Notes: generated by a model not told the origin, from the sequence alone. A stretch of DNA of 50,075 nucleotides from Paludibacteraceae bacterium (GCA_905234685.1 CAJOIR010000014.1:1-50075); one strand, 5' to 3'. Positions 23,779 to 33,256 are shown, counted from the first letter of the stretch. Numbers and translations: made by a program.

Positions 23779-24576
23779 TTATTTTGTACGGTTGAATATA
23801 TTCTTATACTGCGGCAGACGTTTCATGGCAAAGAACACTGCCCAGTCTGGGAGGTGCTTTATCAGAGGAACGGTGATATGGTTTATCCACCCGGGCATTG
23901 CCTGTTTCTTGCCTCTTATCATTCTCTTTATCGCTATCTGCGCAAACCTCTCTGGCGGGAATGATATATGCCACCAGACTAACCGGCGTCTCGTCTTCTC
24001 GTCAAGACCATACAGAGGTGTGTCTATCGCACCTGGCGTCAATGCAGTCACAGTCACGCCGAAAGGCTTCATCTCATACCACAGGGACTTAGAGAAACTT
24101 AGTACAAAAGCCTTGCTTGCATTGTAGGTCTGAATACCGGGAATGTTCCAATAGCCTGTCATCGAAGCCATATTCAGTATCATACCTTTCCTTCTTGTGC
24201 ACATATCTTCTCCAAAATAGCGGCACAGCATTGCAAGCGTGGTCATATGCAGTTGAAGCATGGTCATCACCTTCTTCGGGGGCACTTCTGTCAATGGCTG
24301 CCAGAAAAACATGCCTGCGTTGTTTATCAGTATATCCACTTCTATGTTATTCTCCGAGCACCATTCGTGAAGTTCCTCTGCTGCCTCCGGCCGTGAAAGG
24401 TCGCTGTAGTAAGCCGTTGCCTTTACGCCGTAAGCCTCACTCAACTCTTTCGCAAGCGACTGAAGTTCCTTTTCCTGATTGCTCACAAGCAACACGTCAT
24501 GCTTGTAGTCACGTGCCAGTACTGTCGAATATGCCTTGCCCACACCCGACGATGCTCCTGTTATTAATGCATACAT
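23779..24576 (-). CDS. Short-chain dehydrogenase/reductase
   Basis: 265 residues, classical SDR. The cofactor loop is TGASSGVGKAYS (7-18), a T-G-x3-G-x-G motif suggesting NADP(H) preference. NNAG is in INNAGMFF, the catalytic Ser is in LNMASMTG, and YNASK supplies Tyr and Lys. The C-terminus is basic and hydrophobic, as in the DltE/YqjQ-like subgroup, and may touch the membrane. Substrate unknown. It is the first gene of a probable operon with S4, M20, lysC and lysA, with a promoter upstream. It should not be assumed to be the missing 3-beta-HSDH of the steroid pair, although that could be tested. Confidence 0.9.
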   Translation of the reverse strand: MYALITGASSGVGKAYSTVLARDYKHDVLLVSNQEKELQSLAKELSEAYGVKATAYYSDLSRPEAAEELHEWCSENNIEVDILINNAGMFFWQPLTEVPPKKVMTMLQLHMTTLAMLCRYFGEDMCTRRKGMILNMASMTGYWNIPGIQTYNASKAFVLSFSKSLWYEMKPFGVTVTALTPGAIDTPLYGLDEKTRRRLVWWHISFPPERFAQIAIKRMIRGKKQAMPGWINHITVPLIKHLPDWAVFFAMKRLPQYKNIFNRTK

Positions 24577-24645
24577 ATATTCATCTGTTGTTTGGTAACT
24601 GTTATCTTTGAATCATTGAATGTTTGAATCATTCTTTTTCCGCTG

Positions 24646-24676
24646 CAAATATACTAATTTTTCTGACAACGACAAA
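24646..24676 (-). promoter_or_regulatory. Promoter of the SDR-S4-M20-lysC-lysA group
   Basis: Minus strand TTTG (24673-24676), 19 nt, TATATTTG (24646-24653). No other consensus promoter was found in the gaps between these five genes, so they may be one transcript. Confidence 0.72.
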
Positions 24677-24700
24677 ATAATTATTATCCACCACTCTCCG

Positions 24701-24820
24701 CAACACCTGTATGACACATAAACACCACATACACAACGCCTGTACGACACAAATTATACATTTACGACAAAAAGACGAAAAAAACACGAAAAAAGGACGT
24801 AAAAAAGACGTAAAAAGAAT
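24701..24820 (-). repeat. 33-nt direct repeat plus 11-nt tandem array B
   Basis: CAACACCTGTATGACACA (24701) and CAACGCCTGTACGACACA (24734) match at 16 of 18 positions, 33 nt apart. Then ACG recurs every 11 nt at 24764, 24775, 24786, 24797 and 24808 with A-rich spacers. The minus strand reads CGTNNTTTTTN units ending in CGTAAAT. The rest of the 24577-24965 gap has the SDR promoter and a small palindrome before clpB. Confidence 0.82.
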
Positions 24821-24868
24821 CTGACTCTTCTATACCTCGATTTTCCGGCTTACGGCATTATGTCAATA

Positions 24869-24883
24869 CTGCCATTTTGGCAG
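24869..24883 (+). promoter_or_regulatory. Perfect palindrome upstream of clpB
   Basis: CTGCCA-TTT-TGGCAG, 6-bp arms and a 3-nt spacer, about 83 nt before the clpB start. No TAnnTTTG box is found in front of this gene, unlike most other transcription units here. A heat-shock operator or a different promoter class is possible but not shown. Confidence 0.4.
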
Positions 24884-24965
24884 AATATCAGACTTTGGTA
24901 TATCTGTTGAAACACGAAGCATTGAATTTTGGACTTTGAAGTTTAATCTATTAACACATACAACT

Positions 24966-27095
24966 ATGAACACAGAGAATTTACAGAAATTTGCCATTAA
25001 CCTTTGCGAACGTGCAAAGCAAGGCAAACTCGACCCTGTGATAGGTCGAGACGAAGAGATTCGGCGGGTACTGCAGATTCTGAGCCGCCGTACTAAAAAC
25101 AACCCTATTCTTATAGGCGAACCCGGTGTGGGAAAGACTGCTATTGCAGAGGGACTTGCACATCGTATCGTGCGTGGAGACGTGCCTGAGAACCTTAAGC
25201 GTAAGCTTATCTATTCGCTTGACATGGGTGCCCTTATTGCAGGTGCGAAATATCAGGGAGAGTTCGAAGAGCGTCTCAAAGGCGTAATCAACGAAGTCAT
25301 TCAGGCAAACGGAGAGGTCATCCTCTTTATCGATGAGATACATACTCTTGTAGGAGCAGGCCAGACAAGCGGAGCTATGGATGCAGCTAACATACTCAAA
25401 CCTGCACTTGCACGCGGTGACCTGCGTTGTATTGGTGCTACAACCCTCTCGGAGTATCAGAAGTTCTTCGAAAAGGACAAGGCGCTTGAGCGACGTTTCC
25501 AGATTGTCATGATTGACGAACCTGACGAGGCTGCTACAATCAGTATATTGCGTGGACTTAAGGAGCGTTATGAAAACCACCACAAGGTACGTATTCAAGA
25601 CGATGCGCTCGTGGCAGCAGTAGAACTCTCCACACGTTATATATCTGACCGTTTCTTACCTGACAAGGCTATCGACCTTGTGGATGAAGCCGCCGCAAAA
25701 CTGCGTCTGCAAATGGACTCTGTACCTGAAGAACTTGATAAACTCGAACGTCAGATTAAGCAACTCGAAATAGAGAAGGCATCTATGCGCTCTGCCACTA
25801 AAGATGACAAGACAGACGAACGTCTGAAGGTCATTAACGAGAAACTTGAATCACTGAAGAAGGAGTCAGAGGCAATGCGTGAGCGCTGGAACAAGGAGAA
25901 AGAGCATATCAACACCATTCAGCAGGAGAAGATTCGTATTGAGCAACTCCGCCACGAGGCAGAGACTGCCGAGCGCGAAGGCAACTACAACCGCGTGGCA
26001 GAGATACGCTACGGTCTCATTCCTCAGGCTGAAGAAAGCATAAAGCAGGCACAGGCCGCTCTGCATAGCAACAACCCGGATAACCCTGGGTTACTTATCA
26101 AAGAGGAGGTTGACGAAGACGACATTGCAGAAGTCGTTAGCCGTTGGACTGGTATTCCTGTAACAAAGATGATGCAGTCAGAGCGTGACAAACTGCTTCA
26201 CTTGGAAGAAGAGCTGCACAAGCGTGTTGTTGGTCAGGATGCTGCCATAAAAGCAGTCTCCGATGCCATACGCCGCTCTCGTGCAGGGTTGCAAGATCCG
26301 AAACGCCCTATTGGTTCTTTCATATTCCTGGGCAGCACAGGTGTGGGCAAGACCGAGCTTGCCAAAGCACTGGCAGACTACCTCTTCGACGACGAGAACA
26401 TGATGACGCGTATCGACATGTCGGAGTATCAGGAGAAGTTCAGCGCCACTCGTCTTATAGGGGCGCCTCCGGGATATGTAGGTTATGACGAAGGCGGACA
26501 ACTGACAGAAGCAATACGCCGCAAGCCGTATTCTGTCGTGCTCTTCGATGAGATTGAGAAAGCGCACCCTGATGTCTTCAATGTGTTATTGCAGGTGCTT
26601 GACGACGGTCGTCTTACCGACAACAAAGGTCGCACTGTCAACTTCAAGAACACCATCATCATCATGACGAGCAACCTCGGCAGCCAACTCATTCGTGAGA
26701 ACGAGGAGAAAGGCGTAAAGCGTGAGCTTACGGAGAAGCAGGTGCTTGAGATGCTCCGTCAGACAGTGAGACCGGAGTTCTTGAACCGTATTGACGAAAT
26801 TATCATGTTCACTCCGCTAAGCGAAGAGGAGATACAACAAGTTGTCGGTTTGCAGATTGCAGGCATACACCGTATGCTTGAGCAGAACGGCATTGACTTG
26901 CGTGTCACAGATGATGCCGTACGCTATATAGCACACGAAGGCTTTGATCCGCAGTTCGGAGCAAGACCTGTCAAGCGTGCTCTGCAGACACTTGTGCTCA
27001 ATGAACTCTCGAAGAACATCATCGCAGGCAAAGTTGACCACTCTCAACCTGTAATAGTAGAGTTGCATGACGGTCAGTTGCAGTTCAGGAACTGA
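24966..27095 (+). CDS. clpB: ClpB-type AAA+ chaperone lacking the N-terminal domain
   Basis: 709 residues from MNTENLQKF; ten extra in-frame codons upstream are not typical of ClpB. Usual ClpB is about 860 residues; this one begins at the linker just before NBD1 ([14 protein letters not shown]). NBD1 has Walker A GEPGVGKT (51-58) and Walker B LFIDE. A coiled-coil M domain of about 120 residues (about 250-370) separates it from NBD2, with GSTGVGKT (456-463). The M domain and the lack of a ClpP-binding IGF/L loop favour a disaggregase over ClpA/ClpC. It would resolve aggregates with DnaK, recognising substrates without the N domain. No N-domain coding sequence lies upstream. Confidence 0.88.
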   Translation: MNTENLQKFAINLCERAKQGKLDPVIGRDEEIRRVLQILSRRTKNNPILIGEPGVGKTAIAEGLAHRIVRGDVPENLKRKLIYSLDMGALIAGAKYQGEFEERLKGVINEVIQANGEVILFIDEIHTLVGAGQTSGAMDAANILKPALARGDLRCIGATTLSEYQKFFEKDKALERRFQIVMIDEPDEAATISILRGLKERYENHHKVRIQDDALVAAVELSTRYISDRFLPDKAIDLVDEAAAKLRLQMDSVPEELDKLERQIKQLEIEKASMRSATKDDKTDERLKVINEKLESLKKESEAMRERWNKEKEHINTIQQEKIRIEQLRHEAETAEREGNYNRVAEIRYGLIPQAEESIKQAQAALHSNNPDNPGLLIKEEVDEDDIAEVVSRWTGIPVTKMMQSERDKLLHLEEELHKRVVGQDAAIKAVSDAIRRSRAGLQDPKRPIGSFIFLGSTGVGKTELAKALADYLFDDENMMTRIDMSEYQEKFSATRLIGAPPGYVGYDEGGQLTEAIRRKPYSVVLFDEIEKAHPDVFNVLLQVLDDGRLTDNKGRTVNFKNTIIIMTSNLGSQLIRENEEKGVKRELTEKQVLEMLRQTVRPEFLNRIDEIIMFTPLSEEEIQQVVGLQIAGIHRMLEQNGIDLRVTDDAVRYIAHEGFDPQFGARPVKRALQTLVLNELSKNIIAGKVDHSQPVIVELHDGQLQFRN

Positions 27096-27099
27096 GTGC

Positions 27100-27130
27100 T
27101 TGTGTAATTCGGAAATATGTAATATCTTTG
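27100..27130 (+). promoter_or_regulatory. Promoter of the TrmH-family gene
   Basis: TTG (27100-27102), 20 nt, TATCTTTG (27123-27130). The predicted start site falls inside the following terminator hairpin, so the two signals overlap. Confidence 0.72.
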
Positions 27131-27162
27131 CAAGGCAGTATGAAAAGTACTGCCTTGTTTTT
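27131..27162 (+). terminator. Terminator of clpB
   Basis: Perfect 10-bp stem CAAGGCAGTA (27131-27140) with TACTGCCTTG (27148-27157), 7-nt loop, then TTTTT. It lies 36 nt after the clpB stop and directly abuts the next promoter. Confidence 0.85.
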
Positions 27163-27165
27163 CGA

Positions 27166-27873
27166 ATGGAACACGTAAGTAAGAGTCAACAGAAACTCAT
27201 CCGCTCTCTGCGCCTTAAGAAGTTTCGTGATGAGAGCGGCTTGTTTGTGGCAGAAGGAGTCAAATGCGTTGAAGAACTCCGCAAGGGCTTCGAACTTGTG
27301 CTACTTGTCAACCATGACAACGCTACAGAAAAAGAGATTGAACAGATGTCTGCCCTGAAAACACCTCAAGGCATCATCGCAATCTTCAGACAACATCAGG
27401 CAACCAATCTTCCCACTGCAGGGAGGCAGGGAGAAGTTATTTTGGCATTAGACGGCATTCAAGACCCCGGTAACATTGGTACTATCATACGCACTGCCGA
27501 CTGGTTCGGCATCACCGATATCGTCTGTTCTGCCGACACTGCCGACTGCTACAACCCCAAAGTAGTGCAAGCCACAATGGGTAGCCTCACACGTGTACAT
27601 GTTCATTATACAGATTTGGTTGAATGGTTAGGCAAGTCGGCGAACAGTGACATATACGGCACTATGCTTGACGGTAGAAACATATATGAGGAGACTCTTT
27701 CGAAACCGGCAATCATCATTATGGGTAACGAGGGTAACGGCATATCACCCGAAGTGCGACGCCTTGTTACGCATCCACTGCTCATACCTTCATTCCGTCA
27801 TGGTGAGCATGCCGAGTCGCTGAATGTAGGCATTGCCACTGCACTCACCTTAGCCGAGTTTTGCAGACGATGA
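27166..27873 (+). CDS. TrmH-family (SpoU) RNA 2'-O-methyltransferase
   Basis: 235 residues from MEHVSKSQQKLIRSL; 33 codons open upstream but contain the clpB terminator and the promoter, so the internal ATG is used. An N-terminal substrate-binding domain (LRLKKFRDESGLFVAEGVKC) precedes the knotted SPOUT domain with DGIQDPGNIGTIIRTADWFG, IIMGNEGNGISPEV and ESLNVGIATAL (motifs 1-3). It uses SAM to methylate a ribose 2'-OH in rRNA or tRNA; the site cannot be told. The last codons overlap the start of the next gene (ATGA). Confidence 0.9.
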   Translation: MEHVSKSQQKLIRSLRLKKFRDESGLFVAEGVKCVEELRKGFELVLLVNHDNATEKEIEQMSALKTPQGIIAIFRQHQATNLPTAGRQGEVILALDGIQDPGNIGTIIRTADWFGITDIVCSADTADCYNPKVVQATMGSLTRVHVHYTDLVEWLGKSANSDIYGTMLDGRNIYEETLSKPAIIIMGNEGNGISPEVRRLVTHPLLIPSFRHGEHAESLNVGIATALTLAEFCRR

Positions 27874-28805
27874 AACGCTGTATTGGTCTCATATTGTTGT
27901 TAATCTGCCTTAGTGTCTCAGCGCAGGTTGATTTGGTTCGCTCCGACTACAGCAAGCCTACAATGGTTGCTCCACTCTACTTTGGTCCGAATGCATTCCC
28001 TGTGCCAGACATGCTTGACGGCAGTGTGAGTCACGACCTTCGTGTAGAGCTTGCCGCTGACGGTTATTATGGTTTTCAGCGTGACATGACAGCTGACATC
28101 TTTGCCCGCATACACATACCGTTGTTCACAGAACGCGTCAACCTCACCGTCTGGATGCCGATGGTTGAGTTCTACCGCTCTACAGCAGAGCGTCTTGCCA
28201 CTTGCCGCATAAAAGATGAGAACAAAGCAAAAGCCATGCGCGGTCACGAAGGAGGCGACGTATATGTTTCGACCGACATAATGTTTCTAAAAGAGCGTGA
28301 CAAAGTTCCTGCAATGTCAGTGCGTGCTGCAGTGAAGACTGCCTCGGGCGGCGGTTTCGAGTATGCCCGCACTTACGATGCACCAGGCTACTTCTTCGAC
28401 CTGAGTATAGGCAAGTCGTTTGACCTGGTGAGCAGAAAGAACAAAGAAGAAAGAGAAATGCCTGACAGCAAAGCAGTGTCACTCAGAATAGCGGCATCGG
28501 CAGGTTTCCTGTGCTGGCAGACAGACAACGGCAGACAAAACGATGCCGTTATGTATGGTGCTATGCTTCGACTCAACACAAAGTATGTGTCAGTAGAAGA
28601 GGTCTTCTCTGGCTATGTAGGTTGGGAGAAAGCAGGTGACCGTCCTATGACACTCAAGACGCGCATAGCGGGTCATGCTCCTATACCAAACGACAAAGGC
28701 TCGTTAGAGCCTTTTGTCATGTACCAATACGGCATCACGGATTATCCGTTTCACCAGTTGCGTATCGGGTTGGTATATAACTTCGATATACTTCGCAAGC
28801 ACTAA
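27870..28805 (+). CDS. Probable outer-membrane beta-barrel protein, hypothetical
   Basis: 311 residues with a signal peptide [23 protein letters not shown]-initiated form three codons longer is possible but the ATG overlapping the previous stop is preferred. The mature chain has alternating hydrophobic and polar strands with aromatic girdles ([31 protein letters not shown]) and ends [15 protein letters not shown], which suits an outer-membrane barrel. It is coupled to the TrmH-family gene by a four-base overlap, although no functional link is evident. It converges on deoD, and the two stop regions overlap by four bases with no terminator hairpin between. I do not recognise a named family. Confidence 0.72.
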   Translation: MKRCIGLILLLICLSVSAQVDLVRSDYSKPTMVAPLYFGPNAFPVPDMLDGSVSHDLRVELAADGYYGFQRDMTADIFARIHIPLFTERVNLTVWMPMVEFYRSTAERLATCRIKDENKAKAMRGHEGGDVYVSTDIMFLKERDKVPAMSVRAAVKTASGGGFEYARTYDAPGYFFDLSIGKSFDLVSRKNKEEREMPDSKAVSLRIAASAGFLCWQTDNGRQNDAVMYGAMLRLNTKYVSVEEVFSGYVGWEKAGDRPMTLKTRIAGHAPIPNDKGSLEPFVMYQYGITDYPFHQLRIGLVYNFDILRKH

Positions 28806-29509
28806 ATAATAGCGAATGCAACCTCCATCATCTGTGTGAAGGTGTTTTGGCGTTCTTCGGCGGTTGTGCATTCACCTGTAAGTATATGGTCGCTCACGGT
28901 GCAGATGCACAATGCGCGTTTACCTGCGCGGGCAGCATTCATATAGAGTGCCGGGGCCTCCATCTCGTCTGCAAGCACACCCATCTTTGTCCAGTTGTTC
29001 TTTCTCGGGTCTTCACAGTAGAAGCTATCAGCAGAGAACACATTGCCAACATGATACTTAAATCCGAAATGCTCGCATGCATCCACAGCACGACGACAGA
29101 GTTCGAAGTCTGCTATAGGAGCAAAGGTGCCGTTCAAATTGTATTGATTGGCATAGCTTGAATCAGTGCATGAACCTTGAGCAATAACGATATCACCAAG
29201 GTGCACATACATCTGTCGTGCTCCGCAACTGCCTACGCGAATGATAGTCTCTACACCATAGAAATTATACAACTCGTAAGTATAGATACCTATTGAGGGA
29301 ATACCCATTCCATGCCCCATCACGCTAACGCGTTTGCCTTTGTATGTGCCGGTATAACCGAACATATTGCGTACACTGTTGAACTGAACCGGGTTTTCAA
29401 GAAAACGTTCTGCCATGAGTTTGGCGCGAAGCGGGTCACCTGCCATGATGACAGTCTCGGCTATTTCGCCGTATTGAGCCCCAATATGGGGAGTTGGAGT
29501 GTTGTTCAT
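28802..29509 (-). CDS. deoD: DeoD-type purine nucleoside phosphorylase
   Basis: 235 residues, NP-I family hexameric type. [55 protein letters not shown] and DEMEAPALY (phosphate and ribose binding) are all present. The catalytic Asp is in [10 protein letters not shown]. It splits purine (deoxy)nucleosides with phosphate to base and (deoxy)ribose-1-phosphate in salvage. It is transcribed divergently from a nucleoside symporter gene, so uptake and cleavage are probably coordinated. Confidence 0.95.
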   Translation of the reverse strand: MNNTPTPHIGAQYGEIAETVIMAGDPLRAKLMAERFLENPVQFNSVRNMFGYTGTYKGKRVSVMGHGMGIPSIGIYTYELYNFYGVETIIRVGSCGARQMYVHLGDIVIAQGSCTDSSYANQYNLNGTFAPIADFELCRRAVDACEHFGFKYHVGNVFSADSFYCEDPRKNNWTKMGVLADEMEAPALYMNAARAGKRALCICTVSDHILTGECTTAEERQNTFTQMMEVAFAII

Positions 29510-29547
29510 GTCTGTATATTTTTATTGTTATTGTTTTTTCGCGACTG

Positions 29548-29578
29548 CAAAGATAAGTCTATTTTGTGAATTGACAAA
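29548..29578 (-). promoter_or_regulatory. Promoter of deoD, interlocked with the symporter promoter
   Basis: Minus strand TTTG (29575-29578), 19 nt, TATCTTTG (29548-29555). The -33 boxes of the two divergent promoters form the inverted repeat ATTTTGT-GAATTG-ACAAAAT (29561-29580). Confidence 0.78.
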
Positions 29579-29593
29579 ATATATATAACTTTG
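29563..29593 (+). promoter_or_regulatory. Promoter of the nucleoside symporter gene
   Basis: TTTG (29563-29566), 19 nt, TAACTTTG (29586-29593). Transcription would start near 29600, which argues against an upstream start codon at 29599. Confidence 0.78.
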
Positions 29594-29634
29594 CAGCGAT
29601 GATAGGAGACAATAACCAACAAAACAATATAGTC

Positions 29635-30951
29635 ATGAAACAAATCAAATTACGTCTGATTGTGATGAACTTCATGGAGTTTGCCGTGTGGGGTTCATAT
29701 CTTGTATGCATCGGCAATTTCCTTGGCAAGATAGGTTTGGGAGATTATATCTCCTGGTTCTATATAGCGCAGGGAGTGGTTAGTATATTTATGCCAGCCA
29801 TCATGGGTGCTATAGCCGACAAGTTTATTCAGCCCCAGCGTCTGCTCGGCTTAAGTCACCTTCTTGCAGGCGCCTTTATGCTTCTTGCTGCATATTTCGG
29901 TTGGCAAGGCACACAGATGTATGCATCGGGCGAGACAATCAGTATATGGTCGGTATTCATTCCTTACTGCCTGTCAGTAGCATTCTTCATGCCGACAATA
30001 GCCATTGCGAACACAGTAGCATTCGACATACTGAAACGCAACAACTATGATACAGTGAAGGACTTTCCTCCTATCCGCGTGTTCGGCACAGTGGGTTTCA
30101 TTGCTGCGATGTGGTTTGTGAACTTTGTACGTATGGGTCTTGCCGAACCAGCACAATTTACATACATGCAACTTGTCATCTCGGGCGCACTGTCAGTTTT
30201 GCTATGCCTCTATTGCTTCACACTGCCTCAATGCCCGATAGAAAAGGACAACGTAGTTGAAAAGACTCTTGTCCAGCGTTTAGGTTTGGATGCGTTTGTG
30301 CTGTTTAAACAAAAGAAGATGGCGCTCTTCTTCGTATTTTCCATGTTGCTCGGTGTGAGTCTGCAAATAACCAACGGCTATGCCACTCCCTACATAAACA
30401 GTTTTGCAGCTGCTTCGAAGAATTGGTTTGCACAGAACCCGACACTTCTTATCTCGGTGTCGCAGATATGCGAGGCTCTATGCATTCTGCTTATACCAGT
30501 CTGCCTGAAGAAATTCGGTATTAAGAACGTGATGCTGATGGCAATGACAGCATGGGTGTTGCGTTTCGGTTTCTTCGGCATAGGTACGACAGAGAACATA
30601 GGAGGCATCATCTGTCTGTTTATGAGTTGTATTGTATATGGCGTAGCATTCGACTTCTTCAATGTATCAGGTGCTTTGTTCGTTGAGCAGGAGTCACCTG
30701 CTACCATGCGAGGCAGTGCACAAGGCTTGTTTATGCTTATGACCAACGGTATCGGTGCTTCGGTAGGAACTTGGATAGCAGGTAAGATAGTGTCTCACTT
30801 CTGCTCATGGCAAGATGCGTACTTGCTGTCGAAGCCTGAATACGCACACGGTTGGCAGTCAGTATGGTTTATATTCGCAGGTTATGCTCTAGTAGTGGCA
30901 ATAATGTTCTGGATATTCTTCGAATACAAACATGAGAAGCAGAATGCATAA
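29635..30951 (+). CDS. Nucleoside:H+ symporter (NupG-like, MFS)
   Basis: 438 residues from MKQIKLRLIVMNFMEFAVWG. An in-frame ATG 12 codons upstream coincides with the predicted transcription start and is rejected. About twelve hydrophobic segments are present. NFMEFAVWGSYLVCIGNFLG in TM1 and IMGAIADKFIQPQRLLGLSH in the TM2-TM3 loop are typical of the nucleoside-proton symporter family. It imports nucleosides across the inner membrane. Divergent deoD supplies the phosphorylase, so the pair forms a salvage unit. A strong bidirectional terminator follows. Confidence 0.9.
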   Translation: MKQIKLRLIVMNFMEFAVWGSYLVCIGNFLGKIGLGDYISWFYIAQGVVSIFMPAIMGAIADKFIQPQRLLGLSHLLAGAFMLLAAYFGWQGTQMYASGETISIWSVFIPYCLSVAFFMPTIAIANTVAFDILKRNNYDTVKDFPPIRVFGTVGFIAAMWFVNFVRMGLAEPAQFTYMQLVISGALSVLLCLYCFTLPQCPIEKDNVVEKTLVQRLGLDAFVLFKQKKMALFFVFSMLLGVSLQITNGYATPYINSFAAASKNWFAQNPTLLISVSQICEALCILLIPVCLKKFGIKNVMLMAMTAWVLRFGFFGIGTTENIGGIICLFMSCIVYGVAFDFFNVSGALFVEQESPATMRGSAQGLFMLMTNGIGASVGTWIAGKIVSHFCSWQDAYLLSKPEYAHGWQSVWFIFAGYALVVAIMFWIFFEYKHEKQNA

Positions 30952-30970
30952 TAATTCATAATGCATAATT

Positions 30971-31008
30971 AAGCAGCGGCAAGAAGATCTTGCCGCTGCT
31001 TTTGTTTC
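30971..31008. terminator. Bidirectional terminator between the symporter and mlaD-like genes
   Basis: Perfect 14-bp stem AAGCAGCGGCAAGA (30971-30984) with TCTTGCCGCTGCTT (30988-31001) and a 3-nt loop, followed by TTTTGTTT on the plus strand. The genes converge, so it can serve both. Confidence 0.88.
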
Positions 31009-31057
31009 TAACTATTAGTTATTGATTATTCATTATAACTGTTAACCTTCTGAAATA

Positions 31058-31957
31058 TTATTTATCCTTCTTACCGAAGACGGAGAAATGAACATAACGT
31101 TTCGGGTGAGCCTTTATGTCAACCAAGAGGCTGTCAACAGACTGAACGGCTTCGTTGATGTTGCTGTAGAGTTGCTTGTCGTTGAGGAGCATGCCAACTG
31201 TACCATCTTTGGAATTGACAGACTCGGAGAACTGCTTGAGCTGGTCTGCCACTGCATCCACCTTGTTGATAGTAGCAGCAATATCCACGTCACGAACATT
31301 CTCTGTGACATTCTTTATGTCAGACACAGCAGACTTGACATCTGTCATGACCACAGGCACATCGTTTGCCACAATGCGCTTAATGTCTGCAGAAGTGGTC
31401 TTAAGGTCAGCCGAGATACGGTCAACATTCTGCAATGTTGTCTTCAGGTGGTCACCCTCGAGTTGAGCATTGGCGGTATAGAGCAAGGTGTCGAGTTTCT
31501 GCACTGCCGCGCTGAGATCGGCAAGCAACCCTGTCTGCAGGTTGTCAATAAGACCAGGCACAACTACAGTAGGCAGAGTGTCGCCCTTGGCATAGAGACC
31601 GTCAGCATCGTCGGTAGGTATGTTGAGTTGCAGAGCAGTGCCTCCAAGCAGACCATCGGAGATGAGTGCAATCTCAGTACCATGAGGCAGAGCGATGTCT
31701 TTGTTAATAGAGAAAGTGACAATAAACGACTCGTCTTTTCGAAAATCATAGTCAATCCTGTCAACCTGACCAACCTTATAACCCTTCACATATACAGGCG
31801 ACTGCTCAGTGAGTCCATTGATAGCGGCATAACTGCCGTGATAGGTGGCAGTGGAAGAGAAGATGTTTACGCCTTTAAGGAAGTTAAAGCCGAAGTAAAG
31901 AAGAAAGATAGCAATAACGGCAAGAATGCCTACTTTGAGTTCACGTGAATGCCTCAT
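31058..31957 (-). CDS. MlaD-like MCE-domain protein
   Basis: 299 residues. One N-terminal TM (LKVGILAVIAIFLLYFGFNF) anchors it in the inner membrane. The MCE domain at about 35-115 has the GSYAAINGLTEQSPVYVKGY-type start. A long helical stretch follows (about 125-260, with repeated D/V/T heptads such as LSAAVQKLDTLLYTANAQLE). MCE proteins form hexameric lipid-binding rings in ABC systems that move phospholipids between membranes. The MlaE/MlaF partners are not in this window. It follows the amidase gene by 67 nt in the same direction. Confidence 0.9.
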   Translation of the reverse strand: MRHSRELKVGILAVIAIFLLYFGFNFLKGVNIFSSTATYHGSYAAINGLTEQSPVYVKGYKVGQVDRIDYDFRKDESFIVTFSINKDIALPHGTEIALISDGLLGGTALQLNIPTDDADGLYAKGDTLPTVVVPGLIDNLQTGLLADLSAAVQKLDTLLYTANAQLEGDHLKTTLQNVDRISADLKTTSADIKRIVANDVPVVMTDVKSAVSDIKNVTENVRDVDIAATINKVDAVADQLKQFSESVNSKDGTVGMLLNDKQLYSNINEAVQSVDSLLVDIKAHPKRYVHFSVFGKKDK

Positions 31958-32024
31958 TTTATTTAAATATTTGATTATTTAGTATTTTTTATTGAAATCA
32001 GTTATTCGTCAGACTATTTGTTTA

Positions 32025-33203
32025 CTATTTGTTTGATTTTAATGCATCGCGTACGAGAATCTGTTCTCCGTCAAGGAAAGCAGTGATGAAGCAGTCTTTG
32101 AACTTCTGCTGAACAGAGTCACGCACCTGCTTAATCTTTTCATAGTCAGTCTCCTCACCATAAGTGTATTTGAAGAACTTTCCATCTTTGGTGTATTTAC
32201 AGCCTTTCAAGCCTTTGAAAGAAGGGTCACCCGGCTTCAGTTCAGAAGTAACCGAGAATATCTGCACACGAAAGACAGGCTGAGGAGTAGTCTGTGCCTT
32301 AGGAGTGGCAACTTCTTCCTGCTTCTTTGTGTTCTTAGATGACTTTGCTTTCTTTTTGGACTTATCTGACGCAACTGTGTTCTCAGAAGTCTGAGAAGGT
32401 TCGGCAGGTTTGACAGTGTCAACTACTGCAGCAGTCTCCACCCTCTGCTTCTTGTTTTCCAGACTACGTTTGTAGGCTGCAAAAGCATTGTAGATTGCTT
32501 CTGCTGTCTGCCGCTTGCCTTCCTCGGAGACGAGATACTTCTCTTCGTCAGGGTTGGAGACAAAACCCATTTCCACAAGCACAGAGGGGCATGCAGACTT
32601 GTAAAGCACCCAGAAACCCGCCTGACGCACTCCGCGGTCAGCACGAGCACAGAGTCCTGACAACTGATCCTGAACAAGAGAGGCGAACTGAAGTGACTTG
32701 TCAAGGTAGCTGTCTTGCATGAACTCGAACATTATATACGACTCCACAGAGTTAGGGTCAAAGCCCTGATACTTGGTCTGATAGTTATCCTCAAGCATGA
32801 TGACAGAGTTCTCACGCTTGGCAACATCAAAGTTAGAGTCAAGTTTATGCAGACCAAGCGTATAGGTCTCCGCTCCATTCTGATTCTTGTTCTCGGAGGC
32901 GTTGGCATGAATGCAGATAAAGAGGTCAGCATTGTGCTTATTGACAAAGTTGGCACGCTCCTGAAGAGTGAGGAAAACGTCAGTAGAGCGTGTGAGGAAG
33001 ACCTTCACGTCTGCGCAAGAGTCCTTAATGAGTTTGTTGAGACGTTGCGCCACAGCGAGATTGAGCGCCTTCTCAGTTGTGAGTGCTCCGCATGCTCCGG
33101 GGTCTTTGCCTCCGTGGCCTGCGTCAATGACCACGTTGAAAGCAAAAGCGCTCCCAGCAAACAGAAGAACAAGAAACAATAATATGGTTGTTTTCAGTTT
33201 CAT
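32025..33203 (-). CDS. N-acetylmuramoyl-L-alanine amidase with SPOR-like C-terminus
   Basis: 392 residues with signal peptide MKLKTTILLFLVLLFAGSAFA. Amidase_3 domain (about 24-235): zinc motifs VVIDAGHGGKDPGACG (first His), a Glu near NLAVAQRLNK, FICIHANAS (second His) and the catalytic Glu of VLVEMGF. A charged low-complexity linker (KKKAKSSKNTKKQEE) is followed by a region of about 80 residues (FRVQIFSVTSELKPGD to ILVRDAL) like a SPOR domain, which binds denuded peptidoglycan at the septum. It removes stem peptides during daughter-cell separation. Confidence 0.92.
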   Translation of the reverse strand: MKLKTTILLFLVLLFAGSAFAFNVVIDAGHGGKDPGACGALTTEKALNLAVAQRLNKLIKDSCADVKVFLTRSTDVFLTLQERANFVNKHNADLFICIHANASENKNQNGAETYTLGLHKLDSNFDVAKRENSVIMLEDNYQTKYQGFDPNSVESYIMFEFMQDSYLDKSLQFASLVQDQLSGLCARADRGVRQAGFWVLYKSACPSVLVEMGFVSNPDEEKYLVSEEGKRQTAEAIYNAFAAYKRSLENKKQRVETAAVVDTVKPAEPSQTSENTVASDKSKKKAKSSKNTKKQEEVATPKAQTTPQPVFRVQIFSVTSELKPGDPSFKGLKGCKYTKDGKFFKYTYGEETDYEKIKQVRDSVQQKFKDCFITAFLDGEQILVRDALKSNK

Positions 33204-33256
33204 TGATTAAAGCATAATGTATATTACTCACCACCAAGACAAAGACCTTGCCAAAG

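Noticed and set aside
23779..24576. SDR as the 3-beta-HSDH partner of the steroid reductases
   Set aside because: It lies about 9 kb away in a different probable operon with lysine genes and belongs to a general SDR group; kept only as a test candidate.
24577..24935. Hidden ClpB N-domain upstream of the chaperone gene
   Set aside because: The region holds repeats, the SDR promoter and several stops; no ClpB N-domain motif in any frame that I can see.
31088..31948. Long plus-strand frame of 286 codons opposite mlaD
   Set aside because: It is antisense to a clear MCE gene, rich in Cys, His and Val, with no domain; a shadow frame.
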